64,000 bases of DNA from Theocolax elegans (GCA_026168455.1 CM047429.1:51405027-51469026); one strand, 5' to 3'. Counted from the stretch's first letter, positions 10,561-24,970 are shown. Numbers and translations: made by a program. Notes: generated by a model from the sequence alone, not told the origin.

Positions 10561-12060
10561 AGAAGATTTCCTAAGGTTAATTAGCTCGCGCCGATGCTAA
10601 AGTTTTTGTGTTCGCTAATAAAACGGATTATGCCCAAACGGAGCGCATATTTTGTGGGTGATAACGCATAGTTTTTCCACTCTTGTTGATGTTTATAATG
10701 TACCTTTTACGGATTTAAGTACCACATATAAAAATTTGCACATGAAACACTTTTTAGAGACGACTGTTACACGGAGAAGCCTTATACTTTCATCATTGGA
10801 AAATGTGTAATATATCAAAGTACAATAGATTTATGCACCATATATACTTCATTTAAGACTCTTACTAAAATGTATATACGCAGTTATACGTATGCATATA
10901 ATCACCTTCCTAAGATAATTCAATCACATTTTGACCAATTGAGCTGAAACTTATAGTGTAACGTTCTCGTAATAAAGCAAATTAATATTTTTCCAAACGT
11001 ATTGCTTAAAAATATTCTAAGTTACACCATTATTTACAATTTCGAAAAATCGTTTTTTGACTATATTATTATGTCAAATTATGTGACTTCTATTTAAAAA
11101 CTTGAAAAACCAAATATGCGTATAAAAATTTCAAAGATTTTAAAGATTATTACATAATAAAACAAAAACTAATGTAATGGACAGAAAATAACACAGTTTC
11201 TTGCAAGAAATAAAAAATGTGCAATTTCTACATCCAAACTTTAAGTGTATATTATGTTCGACTCATAATGATAAAACTTTATCGTATTGGATATTAAATA
11301 TTAAATTTTTAATATATGTATATTTGTAGCACCCTCTACTCCCTATGGAGCCTAAATCAGTGAAAGAGAGATTTGACAACAGTACTTTCAGTTACTTCCA
11401 TGCATATAGTCTCAGAGTGTCCAACGAACAATTGAACATCTTTACAGCTTTCTTTCTAAATATGCCAACACGAAGAAGAAGTTCTTACGGACTCCCAAGA
11501 CACCAGAAGTTGGGTAGAAGTAACGAGGGGACAAGAAAGTATATATAGTCACCTGTAAAGAAAACAATGTTGGAAAAAGTAAGGTTAACCGTCATGTAAA
11601 GGTGACACTGTGAGTCCTGAAACGATTGAGATTTTACCAGGGGAAAATAATCAGCAGTATCCATTGTCAAGACCGGCGATCGACAGTCGACCGTACGAAC
11701 GAGACTTCGGCCTTACATGGCCTTACAAATACATCAGGTGTACAAAAAAAATATTAAGTGTCTATTTACTTCGGATTAATGCATTGAATATTCAAATAAA
11801 TTTCAACTGTATAGTTGCTAAGTAATCAAACATAGAACTGTTATTGTAATGATAAATACAATAAATAATTATCCGTCAATCGGCAGTATATCATATTATT
11901 ACTGATTATATATCATATAAACAGTAATATAAATTATTTAACAAGTTCATTATTTAATATGTGCAGCTTAATCTATAAATAAATATATGTTGAAATTATT
12001 AATACGTAAAGTATTAATAATTTCATTAAAATACTGCTTAAGAAATACATACTGTTCGCA
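10561..12060. other. AT-rich spacer with one dispersed-repeat copy
   Basis: AT-rich. About 10870-10970 carries a diverged copy of a repeat also present near 56.9 and 58.5 kb. A less AT-rich patch at 11330-11720 has a 67-codon frame (11345-11548) of unknown nature. No gene identified. Confidence 0.45.
10870..10970 (+). repeat. dispersed repeat copy with TTTTGACC...GAGCTGAAACTT core
   Basis: A stretch of TATACG/TATGCATAT words followed by a TCAATCACATTTTGACC core and GAGCTGAAACTTATAG. It has the same layout as 56909-57010 and 58455-58550, which are closer to each other. Confidence 0.45.
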
Positions 12061-12830
12061 TATTTCATAAAGTCTTGATACACGCGTTTATACGTCTTGA
12101 TATACAATATCGCAAGATGATTCCAGGTCTTGACTATATAGAGAAAGCGAGAGCGGACATTGCATATGGGATTTTCGCGGTTCCGCGGAGAAAAATGGAT
12201 GGGATCTCGGAGTGGAAAAGAAATAAGGTGGGATGCGAAGTCGCGAGAAGAGAAAACGAAGGTAAGAGGAAAACTCTTTGGGCTTCTCTCGGTCTTTCTC
12301 CATCCCTCTCGACGTTTCTGTGTGCTTTTCGCGAAATTTATACGCAGCCAGAGTAGAAACCGCTATCTTTTAATTTATGCGACGAGAGAGAATTTAATAT
12401 TCTTAGGGCGTCAGGGACGCGCGTGCCGCTTGCTGCAACGAAGAGAAAACCCGAGACTGGAAGAGAAGAGAAGAAGGATAGCGAACGGGGTATTACGGGA
12501 CGGAGGTTTCTCCAGGGTGCCTTTGTCGCGCGCTAGCCTTTTGCATCCTAAAAAGGGTTAACGGCCGCGATTTCCTAGCGAATTCTCTTCCAACGTCAAA
12601 CTCCGACGGTCAACTCGTTTCTTTCGATTCGCAAAATTATCTCGCACTTTCTCTTTTTCTTTCGTTTTTTTTTTCTCGAGAGGCCCGATAGAGCTAATTA
12701 TCGCGATTGCTCTCTCTTATACCAAAGACGCGCTCCCGTCATTCTTTCTTAATTAGGCAAGTATCGATTTGCTGTCTCACGAGAGTTTGCCACTGAGATT
12801 CATCGGGGTTGGTCTTTTTGGAGGCATGCC
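12061..12830. other. CpG-rich block
   Basis: Purine-rich and CpG-rich, with overlapping open frames on both strands (best 133 codons, plus strand, 12160-12561). The encoded peptides are Arg/Glu-rich and unrecognised, and the opposite strand is equally open for part of it. Not supported as a gene. Confidence 0.45.
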
Positions 12831-15440
12831 TTAAAAAAAACGATGATTGAAATATAATGTCTCCTCGATATTGCTATAATTCTTTAGCTTTCATTTTTAA
12901 TTATGACAAATAATCAATCTATATTTAGTCAAAATTAAAAACATTTTTGAATTAGAATTAGAGTGATTGTCATTATTAGATTCATTATTCTATAGAATAT
13001 AATATTATATATCAGATATTATTATAATAGTTATCTTAGGCTTTTAAATCAAACACTAAGTAAAACTGAATTACAATAAAATTATATAGTATTCTTTATT
13101 AATAATTATTAGAACGTTACTTTTTTATACGCCAAGTACTAAAATAAGCCCGTATCTATATCTATCATGAACAGTAATATTATAATAAAAACGATATTTC
13201 AAAGAGTTCAGTAGGTTTCTATTCTCTGAATATAATATTTAATATCATAATATTTGTTGGTAATCTCTGGATATTTTGTGTCCTTTTCTAGATATTCAAT
13301 TACCATCGAATTGTTTAATTATTGTTTATAAATGTTTTATCGCTATAAATAAAATCAATGTTAGTTTATGACATTATTAATAGAAAAATTAAAAAAATAT
13401 AATAAAGAAGATGAAAGTATATATTTTATAATACCAGAAATATTATGGATTAATCACTAATTGTAACATTTAATTAGAACGACATGAAGTATTCCGATAT
13501 TGCATAAATTTTAACATAATGTAGAGCAACATTTACAAGCCCGTAGATTAATCAATGTTTTCATTACCGACATCATAAACACAACACCTCTAGATTAAAT
13601 GATTAAACGCCATAAATTTCAATTATTCTAAAAGTTTCATTATTATAATATCATATAAGAAACGCGTTAGAATGATATTTACCAGAGGTTATTTTATTCC
13701 TCGTAGGGTCACGTATCCACTAATGAAACCTTTACATTCTTTTCTCATCAACGCGTATAGTTAGATATGATATTTAAAAAAAAGTCCCAATTATACAAAT
13801 TGAAAGAGGTGAAAAAAAGATGAGGGAAAGTCGAAGATAAAATTCAAGGGTTACGATAGCGTAGGTGTACAATTATAATACAGATATTGGGTGTAGGTAG
13901 ATGAGCGTGTGTACGTGTGGTGGGCGGAGGATGGGGTGGGTATAGATAACGCCGAAAGTTTAACCCACTCGTGTCCGTCGGCTTAATTTGGATTTGCAAT
14001 CGACGAGAGAATCCTCGGATTGCTTTTACACGGCCGCTCGTTTTCGCTAAATCTTAATTTCGTTTCTTATCTCGGTACCGCCGAGATTAGGTCTAATTGA
14101 TTTATTCTGTTTTATTTACCGGTTAACCTTCTACTCGGTCTCTCATTCTCATTGCTTCTTCGCTGCATCGTATATATAGGAAGTGGTATACTATTTAAGA
14201 GACGAGCGCGTGCTCGCGCATAACATCCGAAAATCCATGCACGTGCGAAAAGTTTAGCGCTGCGCCAGCTCGACTTTTAACTGGGAGCAGTTCTACTCAC
14301 CCACACCCCCTCCTTCACCACCGCTCTTTCTTTCTCTTTCTCTGAGCTTGTAAATAGATACCAGCTAGTGGTTAAAAGAAACTTAGCCGAGTTTGTCTTG
14401 AGTTTATATACACCTCGCTCTACAATATTGGATACAGTTCAGAAGGTATATCGTAAGCTTGTAAAGTTCTCATTTTTATCGATATAACTTTTTTTAATAC
14501 CTTTTTACACCGAGCTCGAGATAATGTCATTAAAAAGGTACCTATAAACTTTTCAAGTATTTCTATAATTAATTCCCAAGTTTCGTTTAACGCGCTTCCT
14601 TTGATTAATTGTAGATGATGTCCTTTTATTATACCTTTTTTTTTATACGGTATAAATGCAAGTTTTTACTTTTCACTTAATAATTTAATTGAAATAGCGT
14701 AATTAAAATTTGTATACTACGGTGTGCTTTATTCAATAATAATAAATCGTTAGCATTTAAATTTCTTTATCTATCAATTATATCACAAATTTAAAAGGTC
14801 TTGTCGTTTTCGGTATCAGACGTATCGATGTATCAAAATATAAAGAATTTTATCAATACCAGGTTGATTTAACGCGCTTCTATTTCAGTGTGCTTTCTAT
14901 TTCTTTTTATATAGCGATTCGTTCACTTTACCTTGTATTGATAAATTCATCTTCATACTTCGATACTTCATTCAGAAACTAACAAATGCAATCGAGGAAA
15001 CGATTTGTCCTATGGAATTTTTATATCAATATATAAGAGAAAGTAAATGAATCATGACATAAAGATATTGTAGGCGTGGCCATAGCGATACTTTTAAATT
15101 AAAATTAAAATTTTCTTTACGGCGTACCCTTACATAAATATATAAGATAAGACTAAACTTTCCAATGACTAATTTTATTGTTTGAAATTAAATTACTTAT
15201 AAAATTACATAATTGGTGGCTGAAAAAATATGTATATATATACTATATTATCGATTATTCTCTATTGACTCTCAAAAATATTTAATTCAATATATTACAC
15301 GAAAAAAGATTATTTCGTCTGTAAAGAAATTGGCAAAATATTAAGTATAAATTATTCATCCTTATTTTATTTCGTTAAAGTGAATTAGCGTCAACGTCTT
15401 AGTCATTCCCATAAGACAAATATAATTCTCGAAAGAAGAA
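12831..15440. other. AT-rich sequence with a CpG-rich island at about 13890-14420
   Basis: Mostly AT desert. The central island holds a GT/GG-rich patch (13895-13950), CpG-rich sequence and a pyrimidine-rich patch (14295-14345). No open frame of note and no recognised element. Confidence 0.5.
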
Positions 15441-15685
15441 GAAAAGAAGAAGTATTAAAAGTGAAGCACATATTATTTCTTCAAATCTATTTCAAACACA
15501 GCGAGAATACTCGCGGTTGTCTAGGGAGTTCGAGTGCGTTTATAAGATCGCTCGAAATATTAAGATTCATGACGGAGTTTAACCGAGTAAAGTCGAAGGG
15601 CTTTTTCTTCTTTATTTCTAAAAATAATCATGCTTATGCCCTCTTTTGCTACCCTTCCGGTACTCTCTCGTCTTACGATGTTTTT

Positions 15686-16205
15686 CTTCTCTCTCTCTCT
15701 CTCTTTCCCCCTCTCTCCCTCTCTGTCTCTCCCTCCCTCTCGACTAGTCTCCCCACTCCTGCGAGCTTTACTGTCGGCAGAAATATTTCGCTTACCTCGT
15801 GCCCCGAATAGATAGAGGATGATTCCTGAAAGTATCTCTATCCGCCTAGGATGTACGAGCATCTTCTTTGGCTGCTAAAAACGGCGTTGCGCCCTGGCTG
15901 GCTTCGTATGCGCAAGGGAGGAGAGAGAGAAAGAGAGAGAGAGAGAAAGACAGAGAGAGAAAGCTGATCGGAAAGAGCATCACGCGCGAGGCATAACCGA
16001 TCGACTCGAGACTTTCTATGTTCCCTCCGACTTCGCCAAACTCTTGCTCTCACTCTCTCTCTCTCTCTCTCGCTCTTCCGTTCTATCGCATTTTTTTCGA
16101 TTTGTACGATATAGTGCAAGCCCATCTTTTTACCGGTACTTCCGAAAGAAAGAGTGAGAGAAAGAAAGAGAGAGAGAGAGAGAGAGAGGGAGAGAAAGAG
16201 AGGCG
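15686..16205. repeat. four polypyrimidine/polypurine microsatellites in alternating sense
   Basis: CT-rich tract (15686-15741), GA-rich tract (about 15918-15962), CT tract (about 16044-16073) and GA-rich tract (about 16150-16202) on the plus strand. All local open frames run through these arrays and encode Ser/Leu or Arg/Glu strings, so they are not genes. Confidence 0.9.
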
Positions 16206-17800
16206 TGGGTGCCGTTCCTTATCTGTAATTTATACTTTCAATTTAGCCGTAGCTCCCGCAGCCAGCGACCAGTCCGTCAGCTCCATCGAGGTAACTTTCT
16301 ATCTCTTTCTCCCGATCTATCTGTGCAAGAGTGCATCTCGCTCTTTCTCTTTGCGCTTGGTCGCCCTGCGAGAGTCAGACTCGGACTTTGCTATATCGTG
16401 GAGATTCTACGGGATATCCACTCGCTCTTGATCTCCAACAGTTCTTTAATTCTCTCTAGCTTATCGGACGTTATTCCTAAGGTAGAAGGAATTAACGATT
16501 ATTATAAGACGCTTAAAGGATCTTCAACAGTTTTGTTACTGGCTACCTCTTTTTTTTCCAAGTTTCATATAGAATAGAATCATTATTTACTTACTTAGAG
16601 ACTGTTTAATTAAGACTATAAATATTTTAGTTTAACAACGGTCAAACCATTCCTTGAAAAATATCTAAATATTAAATATGGAAACTACAATTTTTATAAT
16701 AAATTTACATTAATAATCTAAACGTTGAATATTGTATAACGAAAGCCTATTATTTCTCCTACAATCTTTCGTTACAGTAAAAATTGCCTACAGAAATTAA
16801 TTGACAAAAACTATATGTTATGCTCGTATTTATTAATAGTGTGAATTCCACGTGAACTATTTTTATATCAAGTAAAAATAAATAAATTTGTATTTTATTA
16901 TTATTTGTAATTTATTTTGATAAATAATTAGTTTGAAAACACTATTACCTCATGTTTTGATACCTTAATAATTTAGTTCCTGAATTATGTAATAATTTTC
17001 TATTTTCTTTAGAAACATGTGCTTCATAAGCAATACTACAATAACAAAGTGAATAAACCAGTTTTAAATGTTTCATTTTTCCTTTAGTCCAAACGAAACA
17101 AACATATTTTCCTATACGTAGACGTATATAGACATATCTGGTATCGACCGTTTGCTATTCAATAATCGCGTCGGCGATAAAAAGATTCTGCAAAGATATA
17201 CTTAGGTATAAAGGTATATATTGGATATAAATGATTTAATATCTTGGTAATACACTTGTTACAATGTTTATCAATTTATTGCAATAAAAAGATATTTTAA
17301 AGGTTATTTGAACCGAATATGTATCTATATCAATCTATTTCAAGTATAATGTTAACTATTGTTGTCAAAGCTTTTGAAATCAGGTTTCAAGTTTGTAAGA
17401 TTAGCATTTTGTTTACAATATTATATATTCTGTATAGTTACAATATACTGCATATGATATCACCTTAATTATTTGAAATTATTTACATTTTCCGAAATCA
17501 TAATTTAAACATTAAAATTATTAATTACTATATATATTATAATCAAAAATGCATAGAAGAATATTTTAATTTCTTTATTAAATATTATTTAGTTGGTTTT
17601 TTTTTCAAACTATTGATCCATTTATCTAAAAATAGTATTAAAAAAAGTAATATAACAATTGATTTTTGTTTATGAATAAAAGAACAAAAAACAATTTTAA
17701 TAAAACTATATAAGTAGATATTATGTAAACTGGTAAATAAATGAAGGAATAAGTAAAGTTTAATTTAAACTGGAATAAAAATTAGATAGTTTGAGTAACT
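16206..17800. other. end of CpG block, then AT-rich spacer
   Basis: To about 16500 the sequence is moderately G+C-rich with one frame of unknown meaning. From 16570 on it is AT-rich with no recognised feature. Confidence 0.5.
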
Positions 17801-18520
17801 ATTTGTTTTATTGCGCAAGTCTCGTTGTCTCATTTGCGTCGAATTCCTCGACACCTTTATCTTCCTTGCGTCCTTTAATTTGCGACGAATCCACTTTGAT
17901 TTGAGTTCCCCTTCGTGCTCCATAGCCTTGTGCACACCTACCATCGCTGTACAACTAATTTCAATTTGCCCTCAACGACCGCCTAACGTCCCCACGAACG
18001 AAAAGATTAAACTCGAAACTTAGTACAACTGGTATGAGCTCACGGTTGTTTGGTCCGCGATTAGCGGGTACTCCCTCGCTCGTCGCTCTATTTCTCATAA
18101 TCGTTCATAAGCGAATCAGCCTAGCTGGTTACGAGCTAAGAGAGTAAGAGAGAACGAGGGGAAGAGAGCGGGGAGGGAAGCGGGGAGGGGGAGACAGGGG
18201 AGGAAGAGGGTTCGCGTTTTCTCCTTGACTCGACCGACGATGAGTTTAAAGTTTTAAATCAATTAAGCCCGTTCCACTTTTCCGCTCCCTACCGTTTATC
18301 TTCTTCCGCTCGTTCGCGCGACGAATATCTATATATCTCGAATCGTTGCTTCGTGAACGTGAACACCTTTTGGCAAGTGAATCTTTCTTAGCAATTTTCC
18401 TGCGCGCGCGCGAAACGAAGACCGATTAAGATATAAGGTTCCAACCCGATACTGCATAACGTCGCATCAGCAAAGTTGAACGTTCATGCGGTAACGTGAG
18501 ACTGGATATCGTAATTCATA
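17801..18520. other. CpG-rich, partly purine-rich block
   Basis: Includes a GGGGAG/GGGAGG-rich tract (about 18155-18210) and many CpG words. A 70-codon plus frame (17811-18023) is unrecognised. No gene supported. Confidence 0.45.
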
Positions 18521-18729
18521 TCTAAACACCTGTTTATTACTATAGAATACCAAGATTACATAGTAACACGAGATGCAAGTTAAATACTTTTTTATATTCA
18601 TCGTGTCACTTCTATAATTATTAACAATTATTATCATACTTTAAAAACTATATTCTTTCATCTTTGTTTCACCATTATGCTACTTAGAATAGCCTATATT
18701 CCATCTTCACGTTTAATGCATGACGAAGT

Positions 18730-20300
18730 TCGTACAATAACTAATTAGCGGGTTGCTGGGGCCAAACTATAGGGATCTACACCTTGCAAACCCAAAAATT
18801 AAATTCAAAATATTGAATTAAAACCCTGAAAAATTTGATATGTGTGGACAGGTTAAAACAGAAAAAAGTGTGTAACGATTGATTTTAAAAAATATTTGAA
18901 TAAACAAATTTTGGTCAGTAATTTTGAAAAAAAAAGATATAAATTTTAAGCCTAAACATTATACACTATATGTGTAGTAATTTACAAATCTGAAAATATT
19001 TGGGTATACTGTTTATATTGGCCTAAAGTAAAAAATTTTTCCAAAAACTAATTTGTTTGTATATAAAAGATATAAGGAATGCCCATTTTCTGAGTTCGAC
19101 ATGCCCTTAAGTAAGATTAATCTACTCATATTAATTTCAAGATTTAAGATAACATCGAGGCAAAAAAAAATCTTTCGTATCATATACTTTTTCTTATTAT
19201 ATTGTATTGCAATATAAAGACTCTATTAAGCTGTGATTTTAAATTCAAAAATTTTTAATTTTTCACTCTAATCAGATGCCAGGATATTCAGAGACAATAT
19301 AATATATCAATGGCAATGAATTACAAACGTCGATTGCTTATGGGTCGCCTTGATGCGCAATCCAAGTTCTGGCATTATCGAAGCTAGAATGTGCATGACG
19401 GGGATTGTGTCGCGGAAGTCGATCTCTGCGTGAAGCTGATATTACATACTAATCGACAAATATTCTAGTGCGATATTAATATTTGGATTGTCTCATCAAT
19501 GATCCATTTTACACGTGGAGTGTGATATGGACTGATATCGAATGCTGATAGGTAACAATATAATTATATAATCTAAAAATAAAAAAGTTGTGAAAAAAGA
19601 CTATTTCCATATTTTTGTTTCAAAATATCTTGTTTAAAATATTAACCGATTAAGTGGTAAATTTTTTCTTGATTTTGAGGTAAAAGCGGTAGACGACTAT
19701 TCTTAACTAAAATACACCAAAATTTGTTTCAAGAGGTTCTTTAGATTTCTGATTCCATTCCCAATCCTGCTTTTCCTTGCCACTCTTTAAGAAGTGAAAC
19801 ATATTTGGAGCTGAAACTTTCATTTATTTTCAGAATCAAGTAATAACTTTTCGTTGATGTTTTATCTATCTAATTTTGCTTGTAGATGCAGATTTTGGAA
19901 GTCAATAAAGAGTGATAAAACCAGATTTAAAGATGAAATTTAAAATTGTATAAGATCAAGCTTTTATACATATAATTAAGAAACACTATGTTTTTCAAGA
20001 AACCACTTTAAAAAAAATATTTATTGTTTTGTAAATAAACTTAAACTTGGGACGCCACATTTTTGTCTTTATGATTCTTACAATTCTTACGTTTTTTAGT
20101 ATCCTATAATTTTGCTAATCTGAGGCCAAATTCGTAATCAGCATGCCCAAAACCCGTAAAATATTTATAATTTTTCTTATTAATCTTCAAAACAAAACTG
20201 TCTAACAAAAAGTAGATGAAGTTTTTCAAAAATGACTATATGTGGACGTCATTTTAAGGTCAACATGTTCAATTTTTCTTTTTTCAATTGTTTATTTAGA
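18730..20300. repeat. possible old interspersed repeat
   Basis: Two parts share a loose motif: TTTCTGAGTTCGACATGCCC near 19090 and CTGAG, a spacer, then AATCAGCATGCCC near 20120-20150. Each is followed or preceded by long AT-rich sequence with AAATTTTTCAAAAA words. The layout resembles non-autonomous repeats in insects, but I cannot define ends, target duplications or a family. Confidence 0.25.
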
Positions 20301-22620
20301 TTGATCATCTCAAAAAATGATCATAAGTCAGTTTTTTATTAAAATCAGATTAGAAAGTTATTGAACATATTTAAATATGTACGTACATATATAATGCAAT
20401 ACCATCAACTGTACAATTATATCCGATTAAAAAAGAAAGTTAAGTTGCATAAAAATAAAATTAATATAATATATAAAATTAATCGATAATTAACAACTTT
20501 AAAACTATTATATTGTCACAATAAAATGAATAAATTACTAAAAATAATCGTTCATAATTATCATGAATTTCGTTGATTATGCAATAAATAAGTAAATTAG
20601 TGTATATTATATATACTACTGTTATTTTGTTTTAATTAGGTAACATCTTTTGACAACATTAAACGTACTGGGAGTATATACAAGCTTACTTAATTTGATG
20701 CATCATAATAATTAAAGCAGTCATTATACGAATAACATTAAAAATTATCGATATAAAAGGTTAACACAAAAAACCAAGTAGAATATAAAACGCGTATAAA
20801 AAGGTGACAAAAGACGGGTAAAACGAAAGATACAGAGGAAAGAAAACAGCAGAATGCCTTTTTTTCCCTTTTGTGCTCTCTCATCCTGTACGCGTAAAAC
20901 TGTCGTAATCACTGTTCCGCTCACGATACACCTTTACTTTGAGATAAATGTTTCCTGATTGCTCCAATTTGACAGGGGTTCGCATGTTTGAGAATTCAAA
21001 CAATGCCATGCAATATGTGCTCGAGAGAATACCAGAGTATATTGTTAAATATCTATACGTATATATATATATATGTACATAAGAGAAATGTCTTTTAACA
21101 TATTTTCTTTTACATAAATTGAAAAAGTTTCGAATAATACATTTTCTATAAATTTTGTAAATTCTTCAACAAACTATTTTATTATAGACGATATTTTTAC
21201 AAACTCGCATAAATGAATATAAACGTTTAAACTATATTTAACAATCGGTATCATCAGGCAGTATAATGTCTTTACGAGTTAAAATAGACATGATAGCGAT
21301 TAAATGCACGGTAATGAACGTACTTAAATACAGGCACAAAGTTTTCATTCAATTTTATGTTCAAAATAGGTGTTTTTGATGTTTCCTCCTGAAATAAACA
21401 TACCCTGCCTGTGCAGATACACAAAATGTGACCCGCCATTCGAATTTCGCTTGTAATCATTTTATTTATGACTGTCGGTATTTTACAGGCACATGTTTGT
21501 GATTATGTAAAATACGATATTATTCTAAATTTATTGATTGAAAAAGTATGTTATAAAAGCATTGTATTTCATTAATTATTTATGTGACATGAAGCCAATT
21601 GGAACAGATAGTAAATTTTAGGTATCGGTAACCTATTGAAAAAAAAATAATACATGTTTCGTGATATTGAATAATTATAAACTTTCAATATGAATTAATA
21701 GGATCTGAAATATAACGTGTTAATGTGATAATTTTGTAATTTACAGTTTATATTTGAAATGAATCACATACGCGATCGACACTTTTACTGCAACCTACAA
21801 AGTATAAAATATACACAAATAGAAAGTGCATGGTTAGAGAATTCTGAAAAAAGTGTCTCTCGAAAATGCTCAGGTATTCAATTTATTTAAAATGTCTTTA
21901 AATGTGATACCTCTCGATTTTAAAATGTACCTTTAAAAACGTGCTTCGTTATGCAAAGTAGTCCAAAACGGTAAAATCTCAACGGAGAACGATACGGGTT
22001 CTTCGATCACACATACAGTTTCAACGCAATCACTCGCAATATTCCGAAAATCCTAGTCAGCTCTGGCATATAAAAGAAACCCTAGAAAAAAGAACCAGCG
22101 ATCATTTTGTCTTTATTTATTTTGTGCGGACTCCAATGTACATGTACCATGCATATTTTTTTATTTGAAAAACAGTAAAAGCTTGAAGTTTCAATTAATT
22201 AAACAGCGATTAAAGTAATTTTAATTAAACTTATTGATATAAGTAAAGTAAATTTATCGTCATCGTCAGTATATTCAATTTTTCATCGATTTTTAGATTT
22301 ATTATTTCTGCATCGATTACCAATCCATCGTATATTTATGCTTAGTTGATGTTTTAAATATCTTTTTAAATATTTGAAATTAAGTATAGCTTTCTGGAAT
22401 GTTTGGTATTCGTACTACCAATTTTTACACTTAATATATATGAAAAAAATCTATACATATTTTAAATAAACTTTTTTATCGTTAAAATTAATGTAAGAGA
22501 AAATAAATAAATAATAATAATATTATAAAATATTTCTAAACAATTTTATAAGGATTAGATATTTTTACAAATCAGCAATTAATCACAAAAATAAGTAGGT
22601 ACTATCCATATTTCTTGAAG
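20301..22620. other. AT-rich intergenic sequence
   Basis: AT desert with a short TA run at about 21060-21074 and moderate-composition patches near 21260-21480 and 21940-22090. No gene or element recognised. A 62-codon minus frame at 21460-21272 has no support. Confidence 0.5.
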
Positions 22621-23790
22621 TGAAAAAAGTGAAAAATCGCGCAAAGGAACTAGGAGAGATGATCAATTTGTTTGCTTAGAAGTAAAATACACGAGCGTAT
22701 ATAGATGCAGATGTTTGTTACAAATTCACGCGCTAGCGAGTTTTCGTACGTACAGCTATATAAAAAAGGCCCGTAACCGTCGGTGAAGCTTTTCCTCTCT
22801 CTCTCTCTCTCTCACACTTAGGTAAGAAGAGAAAATCCGGCAAAGACCAGATCGTCTCAACATTCCTTGCTATAGCGATTTCGTAGATTTATCTCGATCT
22901 AAACAAGGATGAGAGAGAAAGAGAAAGAAAAACATAGAGGAATGGAGAAAGTAGAAGAGAGCGTGTAGGAGAATGACCACCTGTCGTCTTAAACCATTCA
23001 ATTTCCGCGCGAGGGGCGGATATCTTCGATCCTGGAACCCGATGGGCGAAATCCCTGAAGGGACCCGGACGAACTCGGAATAGATAGATCGACGGATACC
23101 TTTCTCTGTAGATATATATGTGCGCTCCCACACATACGTATTTTTACGTAGTCACCGGTGACTATGTCTCTGTCTGTGTGTGTCTGTGTCTGTGTGGATG
23201 CGTATGCGTGCGAGTGCGCGCGTCATTCGCGTTGTCTCGGGTGAATATCGCGTTGCCCGTCATTGGCCTGGCGGAAGTTACTTACGCTACATAAATCCCG
23301 CATGCAAAGCGCGCTTATCGTTTGCCTTCGATTCAATTTGGCTTGGCGCGAGCGTGGATAATACTCGATATGGAAAAGGGGGAGGCCGAGTTGAGCGCGT
23401 GAGCTATGCATATATATATATATATATACATACATATATATATATATATACATATATATACATATATACTATATATAATATATATATATATATATGTATA
23501 CATACATATATATATACACATACTATAGTTGTGATTATGCAGCGCGCTTTTGAGAGCGCATATACCTCTCGTTCAGCTTGTGTGCATGTATCTCGATTCC
23601 CCGTTAAGTCGATCGAACGTGAAAATGGATGGTTCTTGTTTTTGATAACGTACCGATGGCTTTATATATGCATGGCCCAGAGATCCATTCGAACAGCGAG
23701 TGGAAATTTAGACGGCGAATATTGCGATTCGGACACTAGATTAACACCTATAGCTGAGTACGCGGAAGACGATAATCCAGTATAACGTTG
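22621..23790. other. CpG-rich block with CT, GT and TA repeats
   Basis: Holds a CT array (22794-22813), a GT/TG-rich tract (about 23167-23220) and a TA-rich block (23407-23517). A 201-codon plus frame (23180-23785) spans the TA block, encoding Tyr/Ile repeats flanked by unrelated composition. It is rejected as a gene because the repeat accounts for much of its openness. Confidence 0.55.
23407..23517. repeat. (TA)n-rich low-complexity block
   Basis: Alternating TA with occasional CATA/GTATA interruptions over about 110 bp, self-complementary throughout. Confidence 0.95.
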
Positions 23791-24970
23791 ACCCTCAAAT
23801 TTTTATGTCCTAATTTTATACAAAAATTTTACATTTATTACTTTATACATTCTTACGCATATACCAATAAATTATTACGTGAGGTTGATGATACTTGATG
23901 ATTTTATCACTCGGTACTTACATATGTAAGATGAATAAGTCTATCAATTTTCCCCGAGTTAATAGCTGTTTTGTTATTGCATCTTGACTCCGGAAGATCA
24001 TAAATTCAATTTTATTTAACTATGAGTATATAAATTCATATTTATGTAATTATTAATGTAGTATTTAAATGGATGTTAAAATGCAATGTCGAACCATTTA
24101 AAAAAATATATTAAATTTGATACTCTGCACTGACTTATACATTTCAAATAGATGCATTTACTTTAAAGATTTAATTAAATTAATAAATAGACTATTGAAA
24201 ATGTTAATATTTACATTGTATTATTGTAATTACAAAAAAAAACATAAATATTCCTTACTTTCTTAATTAAATCCCAGATTTACTTATTAAAACTGATAAT
24301 TGAAACGATTAATTTTGATTGAGACGAATTTATCGAAATTATCAACTAATAATGCAGTATTATAAAATGCCATACGTGTCGTTTTGAAAGTGTATGATTA
24401 TTTGATGAATCACAGGAACTTTTATAAATGGTAAAATAATAATTATTCAATAATTACATTAAATTAATTGTAAGTAATCAATTTCGGCAGTTCATTTATT
24501 CATGTCTACAATATTCATGTATGAAATTTTAATTGAATGTAATAAATAAATTAATGAAAATTGATTAAATTAAATAAATTGCGATTATTAAACTTCTAAA
24601 CTATTATAATCGATGTATGCAATTAACACTAATTATTGATCTGTAAAACTATTAATAGATCTATTAATAGTTAATTATTGAAAACGTGTACGTAGTTTTT
24701 TAAAGTAAATTAGATGTTGCTAATATTTGTAGTTACGTTTAATTATGTACCAGTATTATAGCAGCAGCTCTATCTTCACCCAATAAATTTAATAATTTAC
24801 ACACTTGTTACGAATATTAATTATTAAAAGAAATTACGCGTAGACATAAATGCCCAAAAGAAGATTAATCCATTGCAAAGTTAAAAAGGATATTATGTAT
24901 GTAATATCAATTTGTTGAAAAAAGAAAAATTTTACGATGTTGATGAAAAAAAAATTGATGAAGTGGTACA
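23791..24970. other. AT-rich intergenic sequence with a 26-bp perfect palindrome
   Basis: No genes. The one structured item is a 26-bp perfect palindrome at 24647-24672, whose half-site is AACTATTAATAGA. Confidence 0.6.

Noticed and set aside
23180..23785. 201-codon plus-strand frame
   Set aside because: Much of it is a Tyr/Ile string read from the TA-rich block. The flanking parts match no family, and overlapping frames are open on the other strand.
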